From positions 1 to 30,086 of the IMG/VR virus record IMGVR_UViG_3300030116_006028: a stretch of 30,086 nt of DNA. One strand, 5' to 3'. This DNA is from a virus. The notes beneath the pieces were generated by a model. The model ran no database searches. It worked only from the letters and a program-made list of their open reading frames with translations, and was not told where the DNA came from. Made by a program: the position numbers and the translations under genes. The stretch's first letter is position 1. Every line of letters starts with the position of its first letter. This document shows, in pieces, positions 21,611-27,362 of this stretch.

Positions 21611-21637
21611 AGCCCCACTTCGGTGGGGTTTTTTGTT
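21611..21637 (+). terminator. Intrinsic terminator with UUCG tetraloop
   Basis: CCCCAC-TTCG-GTGGGG (21613-21628) followed by six T, a textbook strong terminator. Confidence 0.9.
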
Positions 21638-21653
21638 TCTGGAATATTTTTGA

Positions 21654-21684
21654 TTGCATTACTGCGCATTTTCAATCCGATCTT
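21654..21684 (+). repeat. 31-bp bipartite repeat, copy R6
   Basis: TTGC-ATTA-N6-ATTTTCAATCCGATCTT; the 3' end departs from consensus. Core 21668-21684. Confidence 0.8.
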
Positions 21685-21691
21685 TTATTTT

Positions 21692-21722
21692 TAGTATTAT
21701 TGCTCATTTTCAATCCCATTTT
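21692..21722 (+). repeat. 31-bp bipartite repeat, copy R7
   Basis: TAGT-ATTA-N6-ATTTTCAATCCCATTTT, core 21706-21722. It follows R6 by 7 bases and ends 26 bases before the next -35, the same distance as R3. Confidence 0.85.
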
Positions 21723-21748
21723 CAAGATCAGGACAAAATTTATATAAG

Positions 21749-21776
21749 TTGCATATCGTTGGTATGCTGTTAAACT
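21749..21776 (+). promoter_or_regulatory. Promoter with 17-bp inverted repeat
   Basis: TTGCAT (21749-21754), 16-base spacer, TAAACT (21771-21776). GCATATCGTTGGTATGC (21751-21767) is the inverted repeat. The leader AGAAGTATAAACAAAGGAG is conserved. Confidence 0.75.
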
Positions 21777-21805
21777 TATAGAAGTATAAACAAAGGAGTA
21801 GAACA

Positions 21806-21898
21806 ATGTGTGAATTTTGTTTTACAGTAAAAGACCCTACATTAACTTTCTATGTTTGTGAAAGTTGTGAAAAGGAATTTTACGAGGAGGAACTATGA
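21806..21898 (+). CDS. Minimal zinc-ribbon peptide (30 aa)
   Basis: Behind the conserved AAAGGAG: MCEFCFTVKD, then VCESCEKEFYEEEL, so CxxC...CxxC in only 30 residues. Coupled by ATGA to the next gene. Probably a real zinc knuckle; function unknown. Confidence 0.65.
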   Translation: MCEFCFTVKDPTLTFYVCESCEKEFYEEEL

Positions 21899-22482
21899 AA
21901 AAACTAATTATGGAAATAAGCAACTCAATAGACAATTATGACTATGAGGACGAGGATATTGATATATGGGAGTTATGGAAAGAGGACATTTTACTTTTCG
22001 CTGAGGAGTGGGGTAAATTAAATAAAGTTAAATCTTTTCGTATGGAGTGTTTTAACTCAGGTTGGCGAAACACACACGGATATACCAAAGATCTTTACTT
22101 AGATGAAAAAGAGGATATCTTTAAAGCATTTACCAGAGAATATGACTACACATTAACTGCGAAGTTATATGACGACGGAAGCACGGACATTAAACTATCA
22201 AGTCACGATAGTCCAATGGGTGAAACACTTTATATGATACCAATTGATATGGAAAAGACTGAAAAGGTAGTTGCTGCAATTCGAAGCGACGAGGACTTAT
22301 ACCATACCATTTATTGTATTACTACATACGATTGGAATTGTGATAGACAACAACTCCAGGAACACGGTATTGGATATATTGATAGTGTCAATATTGACGA
22401 CCAGGACTTGAGTTTTGATTATATTGAGGAAGTATTACAGGAAGTGTATTACTACAATTTTGACGGATCGATTAGAACATAA
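21895..22482 (+). CDS. Hypothetical acidic protein (195 aa)
   Basis: Preceded by GAGGAGG. Acidic and aromatic throughout: NYDYEDEDIDIWELW, ECFNSGWRNTHGY, YDYTLTAKLYDDGS, and DLSFDYIEEVLQEVYYYN at the C-terminus. Single domain, no metal or nucleotide motif. It shares a base with the next gene (TAATG). Confidence 0.6.
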   Translation: MKKLIMEISNSIDNYDYEDEDIDIWELWKEDILLFAEEWGKLNKVKSFRMECFNSGWRNTHGYTKDLYLDEKEDIFKAFTREYDYTLTAKLYDDGSTDIKLSSHDSPMGETLYMIPIDMEKTEKVVAAIRSDEDLYHTIYCITTYDWNCDRQQLQEHGIGYIDSVNIDDQDLSFDYIEEVLQEVYYYNFDGSIRT

Positions 22483-22691
22483 TGGTAAATTTAAAAAATG
22501 TTTTAATATGCGACAAATGTAGTGAGTTCATTGTTAATGAGGATTATTACTACATAGATAACTTTGGATATAAGGAGTGTGATATATGCCACAGAGAATA
22601 TTGCAAGCTCCTTAAAGAGGAAGCTAAAGGTAATTATGTAAATAACAATAACAATGAATATTGTGATATGTTAGGACTTATTAAAGAATAG
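22482..22691 (+). CDS. Small zinc-binding protein (69 aa)
   Basis: ICDKCSEFIV then ECDICHREYC: a double CxxC with an extra Cys, similar to LIM/treble-clef knuckles. The C-terminus holds an Asn run (VNNNNNEYC). Last gene of its cassette. Confidence 0.6.
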   Translation: MVNLKNVLICDKCSEFIVNEDYYYIDNFGYKECDICHREYCKLLKEEAKGNYVNNNNNEYCDMLGLIKE

Positions 22692-22701
22692 ATCAAAATA
22701 A

Positions 22702-22734
22702 AAATCCCAGCTCCAGGAAGCTGGGATTTTTTTA
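22702..22734. terminator. Bidirectional terminator
   Basis: AATCCCAGCT / AGCTGGGATT with T-runs on both strands, so it can end the plus operon at 22691 and the minus operon whose last stop is at 22770. Confidence 0.85.
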
Positions 22735-22751
22735 TGCCGTCTTATTTTTTA

Positions 22752-22782
22752 CAACATTATGTCACATTTTCAATCTCGTTTT
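22752..22782 (+). repeat. 31-bp bipartite repeat, copy R8
   Basis: CAAC-ATTA-N6-ATTTTCAATCTCGTTTT, core 22766-22782. Its last 13 bases overlap the end of the minus-strand gene at 22770, whose stop codon (TCA on plus) lies inside it. Confidence 0.85.
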
Positions 22783-22964
22783 ACTTCGTCATAATCTACT
22801 AAGTAAGTAGTTAGTAGATCAGATTCATGCCAAAGGTGTTTTTCTCGCCATGATTTATCTAGTTTAAGTTTTCCGTCAGCATTTAACAATGCCAGCTCCT
22901 CATAATCGTCATACTTATTAACACTAAGTAAGACGCCACCTTCCATTTCAATAACGATTTCCAT
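22770..22964 (-). CDS. Hypothetical small protein (64 aa)
   Basis: Starts MEIVIEMEGGVLLSVN, middle YDDYEELALLNADGKLK, ends VDYDEVKRD. Beta-rich start. Its start codon shares a base with the upstream stop. The last codons are made from the repeat R8. Third gene of a minus-strand trio (23492 to 22770). Confidence 0.6.
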   Translation of the reverse strand: MEIVIEMEGGVLLSVNKYDDYEELALLNADGKLKLDKSWREKHLWHESDLLTTYLVDYDEVKRD

Positions 22965-23152
22965 TATTCTTCCTCTAAATGATCGTTGTCGCCTTCTTCA
23001 AATTCCCAGCCGTAGTGTTCTACATAATATGTATCTACACTTCCAGCATTATGGAACTCTGCTTCAGCTTCCTCTATTGTTGTAACACCAGGGATTTCTA
23101 CAATGTATTGTTCATTAACAATCATGTAGAAACCCTCTTTGTTATCGCTCAT
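22964..23152 (-). CDS. Hypothetical small acidic protein (62 aa)
   Basis: I chose the ATG at 23152, which overlaps the upstream stop; the frame is open to 23188. MSDNKEGFYMIVNEQYIVEI, then EEAEAEFHNAG, and an acidic end (EEGDNDHLEEE). No family known. Confidence 0.55.
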   Translation of the reverse strand: MSDNKEGFYMIVNEQYIVEIPGVTTIEEAEAEFHNAGSVDTYYVEHYGWEFEEGDNDHLEEE

Positions 23153-23492
23153 CTTTAGCCAACTCAATATCACCTCTAATGTATCCACTAGAGTTCATCT
23201 CAGGATCGCTGGATATTGTAATGACAAACTCTTGTCCGATATCGTCGGTAAGAGTAAGCATTACAAAATCAGTTTCGTCGCCGTTTTCCTCATCTATAAA
23301 GGTAGGGTCCGTGACTGAACGAAAATCACAAATAACATATTCTGCTTTTGTAATAGTTTTACCCACAAGTAATGCCAGCTCCTCAGGGGAATTGATATTG
23401 TGGTTATGGTCTAGTGGCTTATCAGAACGATACTCTCTATATACATATCCCTCTTTGTACTCACTATTATCCTCGTACATTAATTCTTTCAT
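23142..23492 (-). CDS. Hypothetical acidic protein (116 aa)
   Basis: First gene of the minus-strand trio, with AAGGAG 6 bases before the ATG. Landmarks: YREYRSDKPLDHNHNINS, KAEYVICDFRSV, DDIGQEFVITISSD. Single small domain. Promoter at 23523-23550. Confidence 0.6.
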   Translation of the reverse strand: MKELMYEDNSEYKEGYVYREYRSDKPLDHNHNINSPEELALLVGKTITKAEYVICDFRSVTDPTFIDEENGDETDFVMLTLTDDIGQEFVITISSDPEMNSSGYIRGDIELAKDER

Positions 23493-23522
23493 AATTACTC
23501 CTTATGTCTAATACTTAATTTT

Positions 23523-23550
23523 ATTTTACTATAACTTGTGTTTTTTGCAA
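23523..23550 (-). promoter_or_regulatory. Minus-strand promoter with palindromic -35
   Basis: TTGCAA (23545-23550, its own reverse complement), 16-base spacer, TAAAAT (23523-23528). The minus leader (AAGTATTAGACATAAGGAG) copies the plus-strand class. The 17-bp inverted repeat GCAAATCAATGATATGC (23547-23563) overlaps the -35. Confidence 0.75.
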
Positions 23551-23572
23551 ATCAATGATATGCTTAAATCAG

Positions 23573-23578
23573 TATAAG
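23573..23578 (+). promoter_or_regulatory. Possible -10 for the 23598 gene
   Basis: TATAAG lies 19 bases before the ATG at 23598. No good -35 at the usual distance; the palindromic TTGCAA (23545) is 22 bases away, so a regulator bound at the inverted repeat might be needed. Confidence 0.35.
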
Positions 23579-23597
23579 ATAAGCATAGGAGGTTATT

Positions 23598-24197
23598 ATG
23601 CCAAATATTTGCGAAAACACAATCCAGATCAATGGTAAAGAAAAGGACTTTGAGAAGTTCTTAAAAGATACTGAGGATATGGGTTATGAGGGCAGATTTA
23701 ATATTGAGGACGAAAATATCCCCACTATTAATCTTGTCAAAGCAAAACCAATGCCAGAGGAATTCAAAGTCATACACACAGGCTCAGCCTTAGTTGATGA
23801 CGAAAGAGTTGATCTTTGGTGGTACAGGAACACAGAAACAGGCGAAATCGACGATAAAGATATCTTTGATGACGACGAAAAATGGGTTGCTGAAAAAGTG
23901 CCACAAGACTACCAAGATAAATTAACTAATAAGTATGGAAGTACTAATTGGTATGATTGGGCGTATGATAATTGGGGTACTAAATGGGTAACACACGCTT
24001 CACTTGAAACAATAAGAGAAAACACAAATTCGTTTGAGGACGACATTTGGGTTGAGTTTGTTGTAGACAGTGCTTGGGGTCCCCCTGTTTATTTGCTTCA
24101 ATATATTGCCGACAAGTACAACCTAGCAATTGGTTGTCGTTGGTGGGAAGAAGGTGGCGACGCTGGTTGGGAACATATCCAACCACAAGAACACTAG
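23598..24197 (+). CDS. DUF1281/Api92-like protein
   Basis: 199 aa. It begins MPNICENTIQINGKEKDFEKF and has YDWAYDNWGTKWVTHASLET then FVVDSAWGPPVYLL, the signature of the DUF1281/YubB-type phage and plasmid family (CENxxxxxG, WGTKW, F-xxAWxPP). The fold is ferredoxin-like; function unknown. AGGAGG lies ahead of the ATG. Confidence 0.75.
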   Translation: MPNICENTIQINGKEKDFEKFLKDTEDMGYEGRFNIEDENIPTINLVKAKPMPEEFKVIHTGSALVDDERVDLWWYRNTETGEIDDKDIFDDDEKWVAEKVPQDYQDKLTNKYGSTNWYDWAYDNWGTKWVTHASLETIRENTNSFEDDIWVEFVVDSAWGPPVYLLQYIADKYNLAIGCRWWEEGGDAGWEHIQPQEH

Positions 24198-24218
24198 ACA
24201 AACGAAAGGAAATCTTTT

Positions 24219-24281
24219 ATGAAAGATTTAATCCTTGCGATTTTGGATCAATTAGAAAGAACTAAGAAGTCAAGATCGTGA
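24219..24281 (+). CDS. Possible 20-aa peptide
   Basis: AAAGGA, 8 bases, then ATG: MKDLILAILDQLERTKKSRS. An amphipathic, basic-ended helix between the DUF1281-like gene and the terminator. Too short to be sure. Confidence 0.4.
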   Translation: MKDLILAILDQLERTKKSRS

Positions 24282-24290
24282 AAGTTAGAG

Positions 24291-24318
24291 AAGCGGCCAA
24301 ATGGCCGCTTTTCTTTTT
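24291..24318 (+). terminator. Intrinsic terminator
   Basis: AAGCGGCC-AAAT-GGCCGCTT (24291-24310) followed by TTCTTTTT. Confidence 0.85.
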
Positions 24319-24338
24319 AGATCATTGTCTGTTTTTGA

Positions 24339-24369
24339 TTTCATTATTGCAGATTCTCAATCCCATTTC
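24339..24369 (+). repeat. 31-bp bipartite repeat, copy R9
   Basis: TTTC-ATTA-N6-ATTCTCAATCCCATTTC; one T-to-C change in the core (24353-24369). 18 bases before the next -35. Confidence 0.8.
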
Positions 24370-24387
24370 ATTTTGCACATCTTTGAT

Positions 24388-24415
24388 TTGCATTAATTTC
24401 AAGAGCTGGTAAAAT
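24388..24415 (+). promoter_or_regulatory. Promoter for the 24446 operon
   Basis: TTGCAT (24388-24393), 16-base spacer, TAAAAT (24410-24415), then the conserved leader AGAAGTATAAACATAAAGGAG. It lacks the 17-bp inverted repeat of three sister promoters. Confidence 0.75.
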
Positions 24416-24445
24416 AAAAGAAGTATAAACATAAAGGAGTGAATC

Positions 24446-24751
24446 ATGGAAACATGTGAAACAGTACATACCAGGTGGTCAATGAAACAAGAAATTATTG
24501 ATGATCTGGAAAGCTACGATGAAATTAATGACGATGTAATCAGGGAAATCTGTGACGGACTAGTCCCTGTTTATAATTCACAGCTTATTGATCATTGCGC
24601 ACATTATCAGGGAAGTGAATTCTGGGATATATGGTACGGCAATGAATTAGGCGGTGAAACACCTATTGATACAATTAGAGGCAATTTATTCTGCTTGTAT
24701 CTAGAAATAGGAGCAGAAGTATTGGCAGAAGTACAGGCAGAGGAGGAATAA
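24446..24751 (+). CDS. Hypothetical protein (101 aa)
   Basis: AAAGGAG ahead of ATG. METCETVHTRWSMKQEIIDDL, YNSQLIDHCAHYQGSEFWDIW, then GETPIDTIRGNLFCLYLE and an acidic tail (QAEEE). Mostly alpha-helical. TAATG junction with the next gene. No family assigned. Confidence 0.6.
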   Translation: METCETVHTRWSMKQEIIDDLESYDEINDDVIREICDGLVPVYNSQLIDHCAHYQGSEFWDIWYGNELGGETPIDTIRGNLFCLYLEIGAEVLAEVQAEEE

Positions 24752-25017
24752 TGGAAACAAATATTGAAATAGGCAATGAGCATTACCTAGTAGAAGAAGG
24801 CAGCCAGCTGCACGGCCTGATCCAGGGAGTTAATTATATTATTAGTTACTATGAGGACTTGCACGGCTGGAAGCTTAAACAAGACGAAGTCTTTAATGCG
24901 ATTCTTGATGTTATCCAGATTGAGAGGCTACAACGCCACGATCAGGATTTTAATAATATTGATAGTTTCGTTAGAGAACAGGTATTCGAGCTAATTAGGA
25001 GAGATAGGGATAATTAA
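24751..25017 (+). CDS. Hypothetical protein (88 aa)
   Basis: TAATG junction and GAGGAGG upstream. IEIGNEHYLVEEGSQL, then helical YYEDLHGWKLKQDEV and REQVFELIRRDRDN. It ends the last forward cassette before the three-copy repeat cluster. Confidence 0.6.
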   Translation: METNIEIGNEHYLVEEGSQLHGLIQGVNYIISYYEDLHGWKLKQDEVFNAILDVIQIERLQRHDQDFNNIDSFVREQVFELIRRDRDN

Positions 25018-25048
25018 GCCTTAACATACTCCTATGTTATACGATCAG

Positions 25049-25088
25049 AATCCAGCTTTTATGAGGAGCTGGATTTTGATTTATTTTT
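25049..25088 (+). terminator. Intrinsic terminator
   Basis: AATCCAGCT (25049-25057) / AGCTGGATT (25067-25075) with a broken T-run. Confidence 0.75.
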
Positions 25089-25090
25089 GA

Positions 25091-25121
25091 TTTTATTATC
25101 TGACATTTTCAATCTCATTTA
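25091..25121 (+). repeat. 31-bp bipartite repeat, copy R10
   Basis: TTTT-ATTA-N6-ATTTTCAATCTCATTTA, core 25105-25121; first of three tandemly arranged copies spaced 38 bases apart. Confidence 0.85.
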
Positions 25122-25128
25122 TTTTTAA

Positions 25129-25159
25129 TTTTATTATGTCGCATTTTCAATCCCATTTT
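25129..25159 (+). repeat. 31-bp bipartite repeat, copy R11
   Basis: TTTT-ATTA-N6-ATTTTCAATCCCATTTT, core 25143-25159. Confidence 0.85.
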
Positions 25160-25166
25160 TATCTAG

Positions 25167-25197
25167 TTTCATTATTGGACATTTTCAATCCCATGCT
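25167..25197 (+). repeat. 31-bp bipartite repeat, copy R12
   Basis: TTTC-ATTA-N6-ATTTTCAATCCCATGCT, core 25181-25197. Its final bases run into a TATAGT -10. Confidence 0.8.
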
Positions 25198-25202
25198 ATA
25201 GT
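25175..25202 (+). promoter_or_regulatory. Promoter overlapping repeat R12
   Basis: TTGGAC (25175-25180), 16-base spacer made of the repeat core, TATAGT (25197-25202). No ORF follows, but a terminator does. Confidence 0.6.
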
Positions 25203-25208
25203 GCCTGT

Positions 25209-25279
25209 ATCTAGTAATTCTCTCTCCTTTAGAGTGTTATAGATCCAGGTAATGGAAAGCCCCTAGAAATAGGGGTTTT
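25209..25279 (+). ncRNA. Candidate ~70-nt small RNA
   Basis: The segment runs from the expected start (~25209) of the TATAGT promoter to a hairpin terminator CCCCTA-GAAA-TAGGGG (25260-25275) with TTTT. It contains only a 4-codon frame. A weak internal pairing CTCT / AGAG is present near 25221-25235. Role unknown; antisense or decoy function is possible. Confidence 0.45.
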
Positions 25280-25280
25280 C
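25259..25280 (+). terminator. Intrinsic terminator with GAAA loop
   Basis: GCCCCTA-GAAA-TAGGGG followed by TTTTCTCG, 3' boundary of the candidate small RNA. Confidence 0.7.
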
Positions 25281-25334
25281 TCGTTGACAAGGATCTAAAA
25301 GGCCTGATTCTGGAAGATCTATTGATCCGTTTCT

Positions 25335-25356
25335 GCTGCTATTTAGCTGCTATTTG
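25335..25356 (+). repeat. 11-bp tandem repeat
   Basis: GCTGCTATTTA then GCTGCTATTTG, in the gap just past the end of the minus-strand operon. No function seen. Confidence 0.6.
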
Positions 25357-25371
25357 TTAGTGCGATATAGA

Positions 25372-26259
25372 TCAGACACCACACATACCCTCGCACTCGT
25401 CATCAAAGAGAGTCCAGGCAACATCTTCTTTAGGTTTGCTTAAATTTGCAACCTTAAGTGGTATTCGATCTTTATGTAGATAAGGGACACTACCCTCGTT
25501 ATATTGTTTAAACTTTTGCATACCAATACTATTATTTTCAGGATCACGCAACCATTCATCAAAATCTATAGCTTGTTGAAACTCTGCTTCATTTTGATTT
25601 TTTATATGTAGCCACTCTTCATTGCTGTGAAATGGACAAATAATACAAGCAGATCTTGGTGGAGGTGGATAACCTTTTTCTTGCATCCAGTCTTTACAGT
25701 CTTGTCGTGTGACTTTGTTTTCTATCAATGGATAACAATTGACTTGCCACTTCATTGGTGGCTTTTTGGCTCTTTGTACTTCATCTAAAGATATACCCAT
25801 AACCATTTCGATATGTTTAGATCGTAAGTAAACAACATCAAAATATTCTCTTAGCCAGTCTTGTAAAGGTCTTATTTTGTATTCTGAAGTACAAGTTCGT
25901 CGTCCTAAAGCTTTATTGCCGTCAGATTTAGTTATATGTAGTGGAAATAGCGAGTGCCTACCACTATCTGCCTTAAAATCATCTACAATGTTACCTTTGT
26001 TATACTCATTTCTTACAATTACGAGCTTAATCTTGCCTTCCATTTGTTTTTTAAGATACTCTAGCCAGTCATATACAGCTTGAGGTTCGTTGCCAGTATC
26101 AGAAAATATTGCAACATCAGGCGGTTCTATTTCACCATGAAGCATTTTAAAAAGCAGCGTAGATGATTGTACGCCAGCTCCTAAAGATAATACCCTTAGA
26201 TCTCTTTCTCTTTCAAAAGTGTCAGGATCTCCCAACTTCATTTCTTGAACATAATTCAT
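25372..26259 (-). CDS. PP-loop ATP pyrophosphatase / PAPS reductase-like protein
   Basis: 295 aa. LSLGAGVQSSTL (24-35) is the PP-loop; IFSDTGNEP (51-59), RRTCTSEYKIRPL (120-132) and SACIICPFHSNEEW (203-216) match the PAPS-reductase/DndC-like family in phages. Cys123, Cys175, Cys205 and Cys208 could hold an Fe-S cluster, as in related tRNA- and DNA-thiolation enzymes (inference). The C-terminus is CEGMCGV. Likely adenylates and modifies a nucleic acid or small substrate. The minus-strand -10 TATACT (26267-26272) lies 7 bases before the ATG, so the message may be leaderless. Last gene of the minus cluster. Confidence 0.75.
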   Translation of the reverse strand: MNYVQEMKLGDPDTFERERDLRVLSLGAGVQSSTLLFKMLHGEIEPPDVAIFSDTGNEPQAVYDWLEYLKKQMEGKIKLVIVRNEYNKGNIVDDFKADSGRHSLFPLHITKSDGNKALGRRTCTSEYKIRPLQDWLREYFDVVYLRSKHIEMVMGISLDEVQRAKKPPMKWQVNCYPLIENKVTRQDCKDWMQEKGYPPPPRSACIICPFHSNEEWLHIKNQNEAEFQQAIDFDEWLRDPENNSIGMQKFKQYNEGSVPYLHKDRIPLKVANLSKPKEDVAWTLFDDECEGMCGV

Positions 26260-26266
26260 TAAAGTT

Positions 26267-26272
26267 AGTATA
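26267..26272 (-). promoter_or_regulatory. -10 element placing the start at the ATG (leaderless)
   Basis: Minus-strand TATACT, 7 bases, then ATG at 26259. The gap to the previous gene has no Shine-Dalgarno. Confidence 0.45.
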
Positions 26273-26304
26273 AATCAATTATGTAAAAGATTGGATCAAG
26301 AAAA

Positions 26305-26763
26305 CTAAATACTTTCTTTTTTATTTTCTAGATCTACTATTTCATCAATAAGTTTTTGACGCTCTAATTTAACTTTTTCTAGAAACTTGTTAAGTTCTTT
26401 TTGTTTTTGTGTAATTTTATAATCTACAGCACTTTTGTAAACTTCTTTGTTTTCTTTTGTTATTTGTTTGATGTCTACTACGCTCTCATAACCTTTTTTA
26501 CTTCTGTGTATTAACCATTTTGTAGCTAGCATTTCTACTTCATCTACATCAGTGATTTTTTTATGTTCTCTTAAATAATTTCTGTAGTCAGTAATGTTAT
26601 CTATGTGTTCTAAGCCTCTAGGACAATATGTGGCATTTGTGTGTAATACATCATCTCTTATAGGTGTAACAACTGTGTCGCCAGGCGCAAACTCACGCCA
26701 ACAAGCGACACATTTACCCTTTTTCTTTAGAGTTCTTGTTACCCATTCTGTTTTTTTATGCAA
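26305..26763 (-). CDS. Zinc-ribbon protein with coiled-coil tail (152 aa)
   Basis: TTG start two bases after the upstream stop. GKCVACWREFAPGDTVVTP (16-34) with a further Cys in TYCPRGLEHI gives a zinc-binding head. After residue ~100 the protein is a long Lys/Glu-rich helix (KQKELNKFLEKVKLERQKL) with coiled-coil look. Perhaps a DNA-binding or assembly factor; not identified. Confidence 0.6.
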   Translation of the reverse strand: MHKKTEWVTRTLKKKGKCVACWREFAPGDTVVTPIRDDVLHTNATYCPRGLEHIDNITDYRNYLREHKKITDVDEVEMLATKWLIHRSKKGYESVVDIKQITKENKEVYKSAVDYKITQKQKELNKFLEKVKLERQKLIDEIVDLENKKESI

Positions 26764-26765
26764 TT

Positions 26766-27362
26766 TTACTCTTCTTCGTCAGGTACATAACCTTGATAGT
26801 AAGGTTTACCTTGAGTATCTTTCAATGAACCTAAGAGTCTATTAAGGTTAGCCTCGTAATATCCAAAGTGTTCTCTTTCTGTGTCGGCATAGCTCCAAGT
26901 TTGTCTATGATCTTCAACTAATTGACCAGCCCAACCAAATTGACGATAAACAGTGTCAATAAATTCTTCTTCTGTATAAAGCTTTTCAATCTCTTTAAAA
27001 AGATCAAGTCTTTTTAAGATACTAATTACAGCCATTACACCTTGTTTAGTTCCTTTGGCTTCAAAGTGGGTAATCTCATTTGCTGCCCACCTTAAGAATT
27101 GCTCATACTCTTCAAAGTTAAGTTCTTCACTAAATTGCTTGTCGTCCCAAGTAGATTTTTTTGTACCTATAATACCGTTTTCTTTTTTAACGATTTTAAA
27201 GTTTTCTCTGATCTCATCAGCTTCTCTTGAAGCTTCTTCATCTGATACTTTCTTTATTCTAACTACTGGAGTTTCGCCAAGGACACCTTCGAATTTATCT
27301 GCATATAAAAGCATTTCTTCGATTTTTCTTTGACCCTCTTCAGTCATTTGTTTTTCATTCAT
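26766..27362 (-). CDS. Hypothetical protein (198 aa) in a recombination cluster
   Basis: AAAGGAG ahead of the ATG; starts on the last base of the upstream stop. Acidic helical sequence: EGQRKIEEMLLYADKF, DEEASREADEIRENFKIV, and YADTEREHFGYYEANLNRLL near the end. No motif known. Position next to the probable single-strand-annealing gene suggests DNA metabolism. Confidence 0.6.
   Translation of the reverse strand: MNEKQMTEEGQRKIEEMLLYADKFEGVLGETPVVRIKKVSDEEASREADEIRENFKIVKKENGIIGTKKSTWDDKQFSEELNFEEYEQFLRWAANEITHFEAKGTKQGVMAVISILKRLDLFKEIEKLYTEEEFIDTVYRQFGWAGQLVEDHRQTWSYADTEREHFGYYEANLNRLLGSLKDTQGKPYYQGYVPDEEE

Noticed and set aside
17960-25197. CRISPR array
   Set aside because: The 31-bp repeats are mostly separated by whole genes, never by regular ~30-40 bp spacers in a run; only R10-R12 are close together and their gaps (7 bases) are too short for spacers. 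No cas genes.
25284-25289. Consensus -35 TTGACA as a promoter
   Set aside because: No -10-like hexamer at 16-18 bases downstream (ATTCTG is poor).
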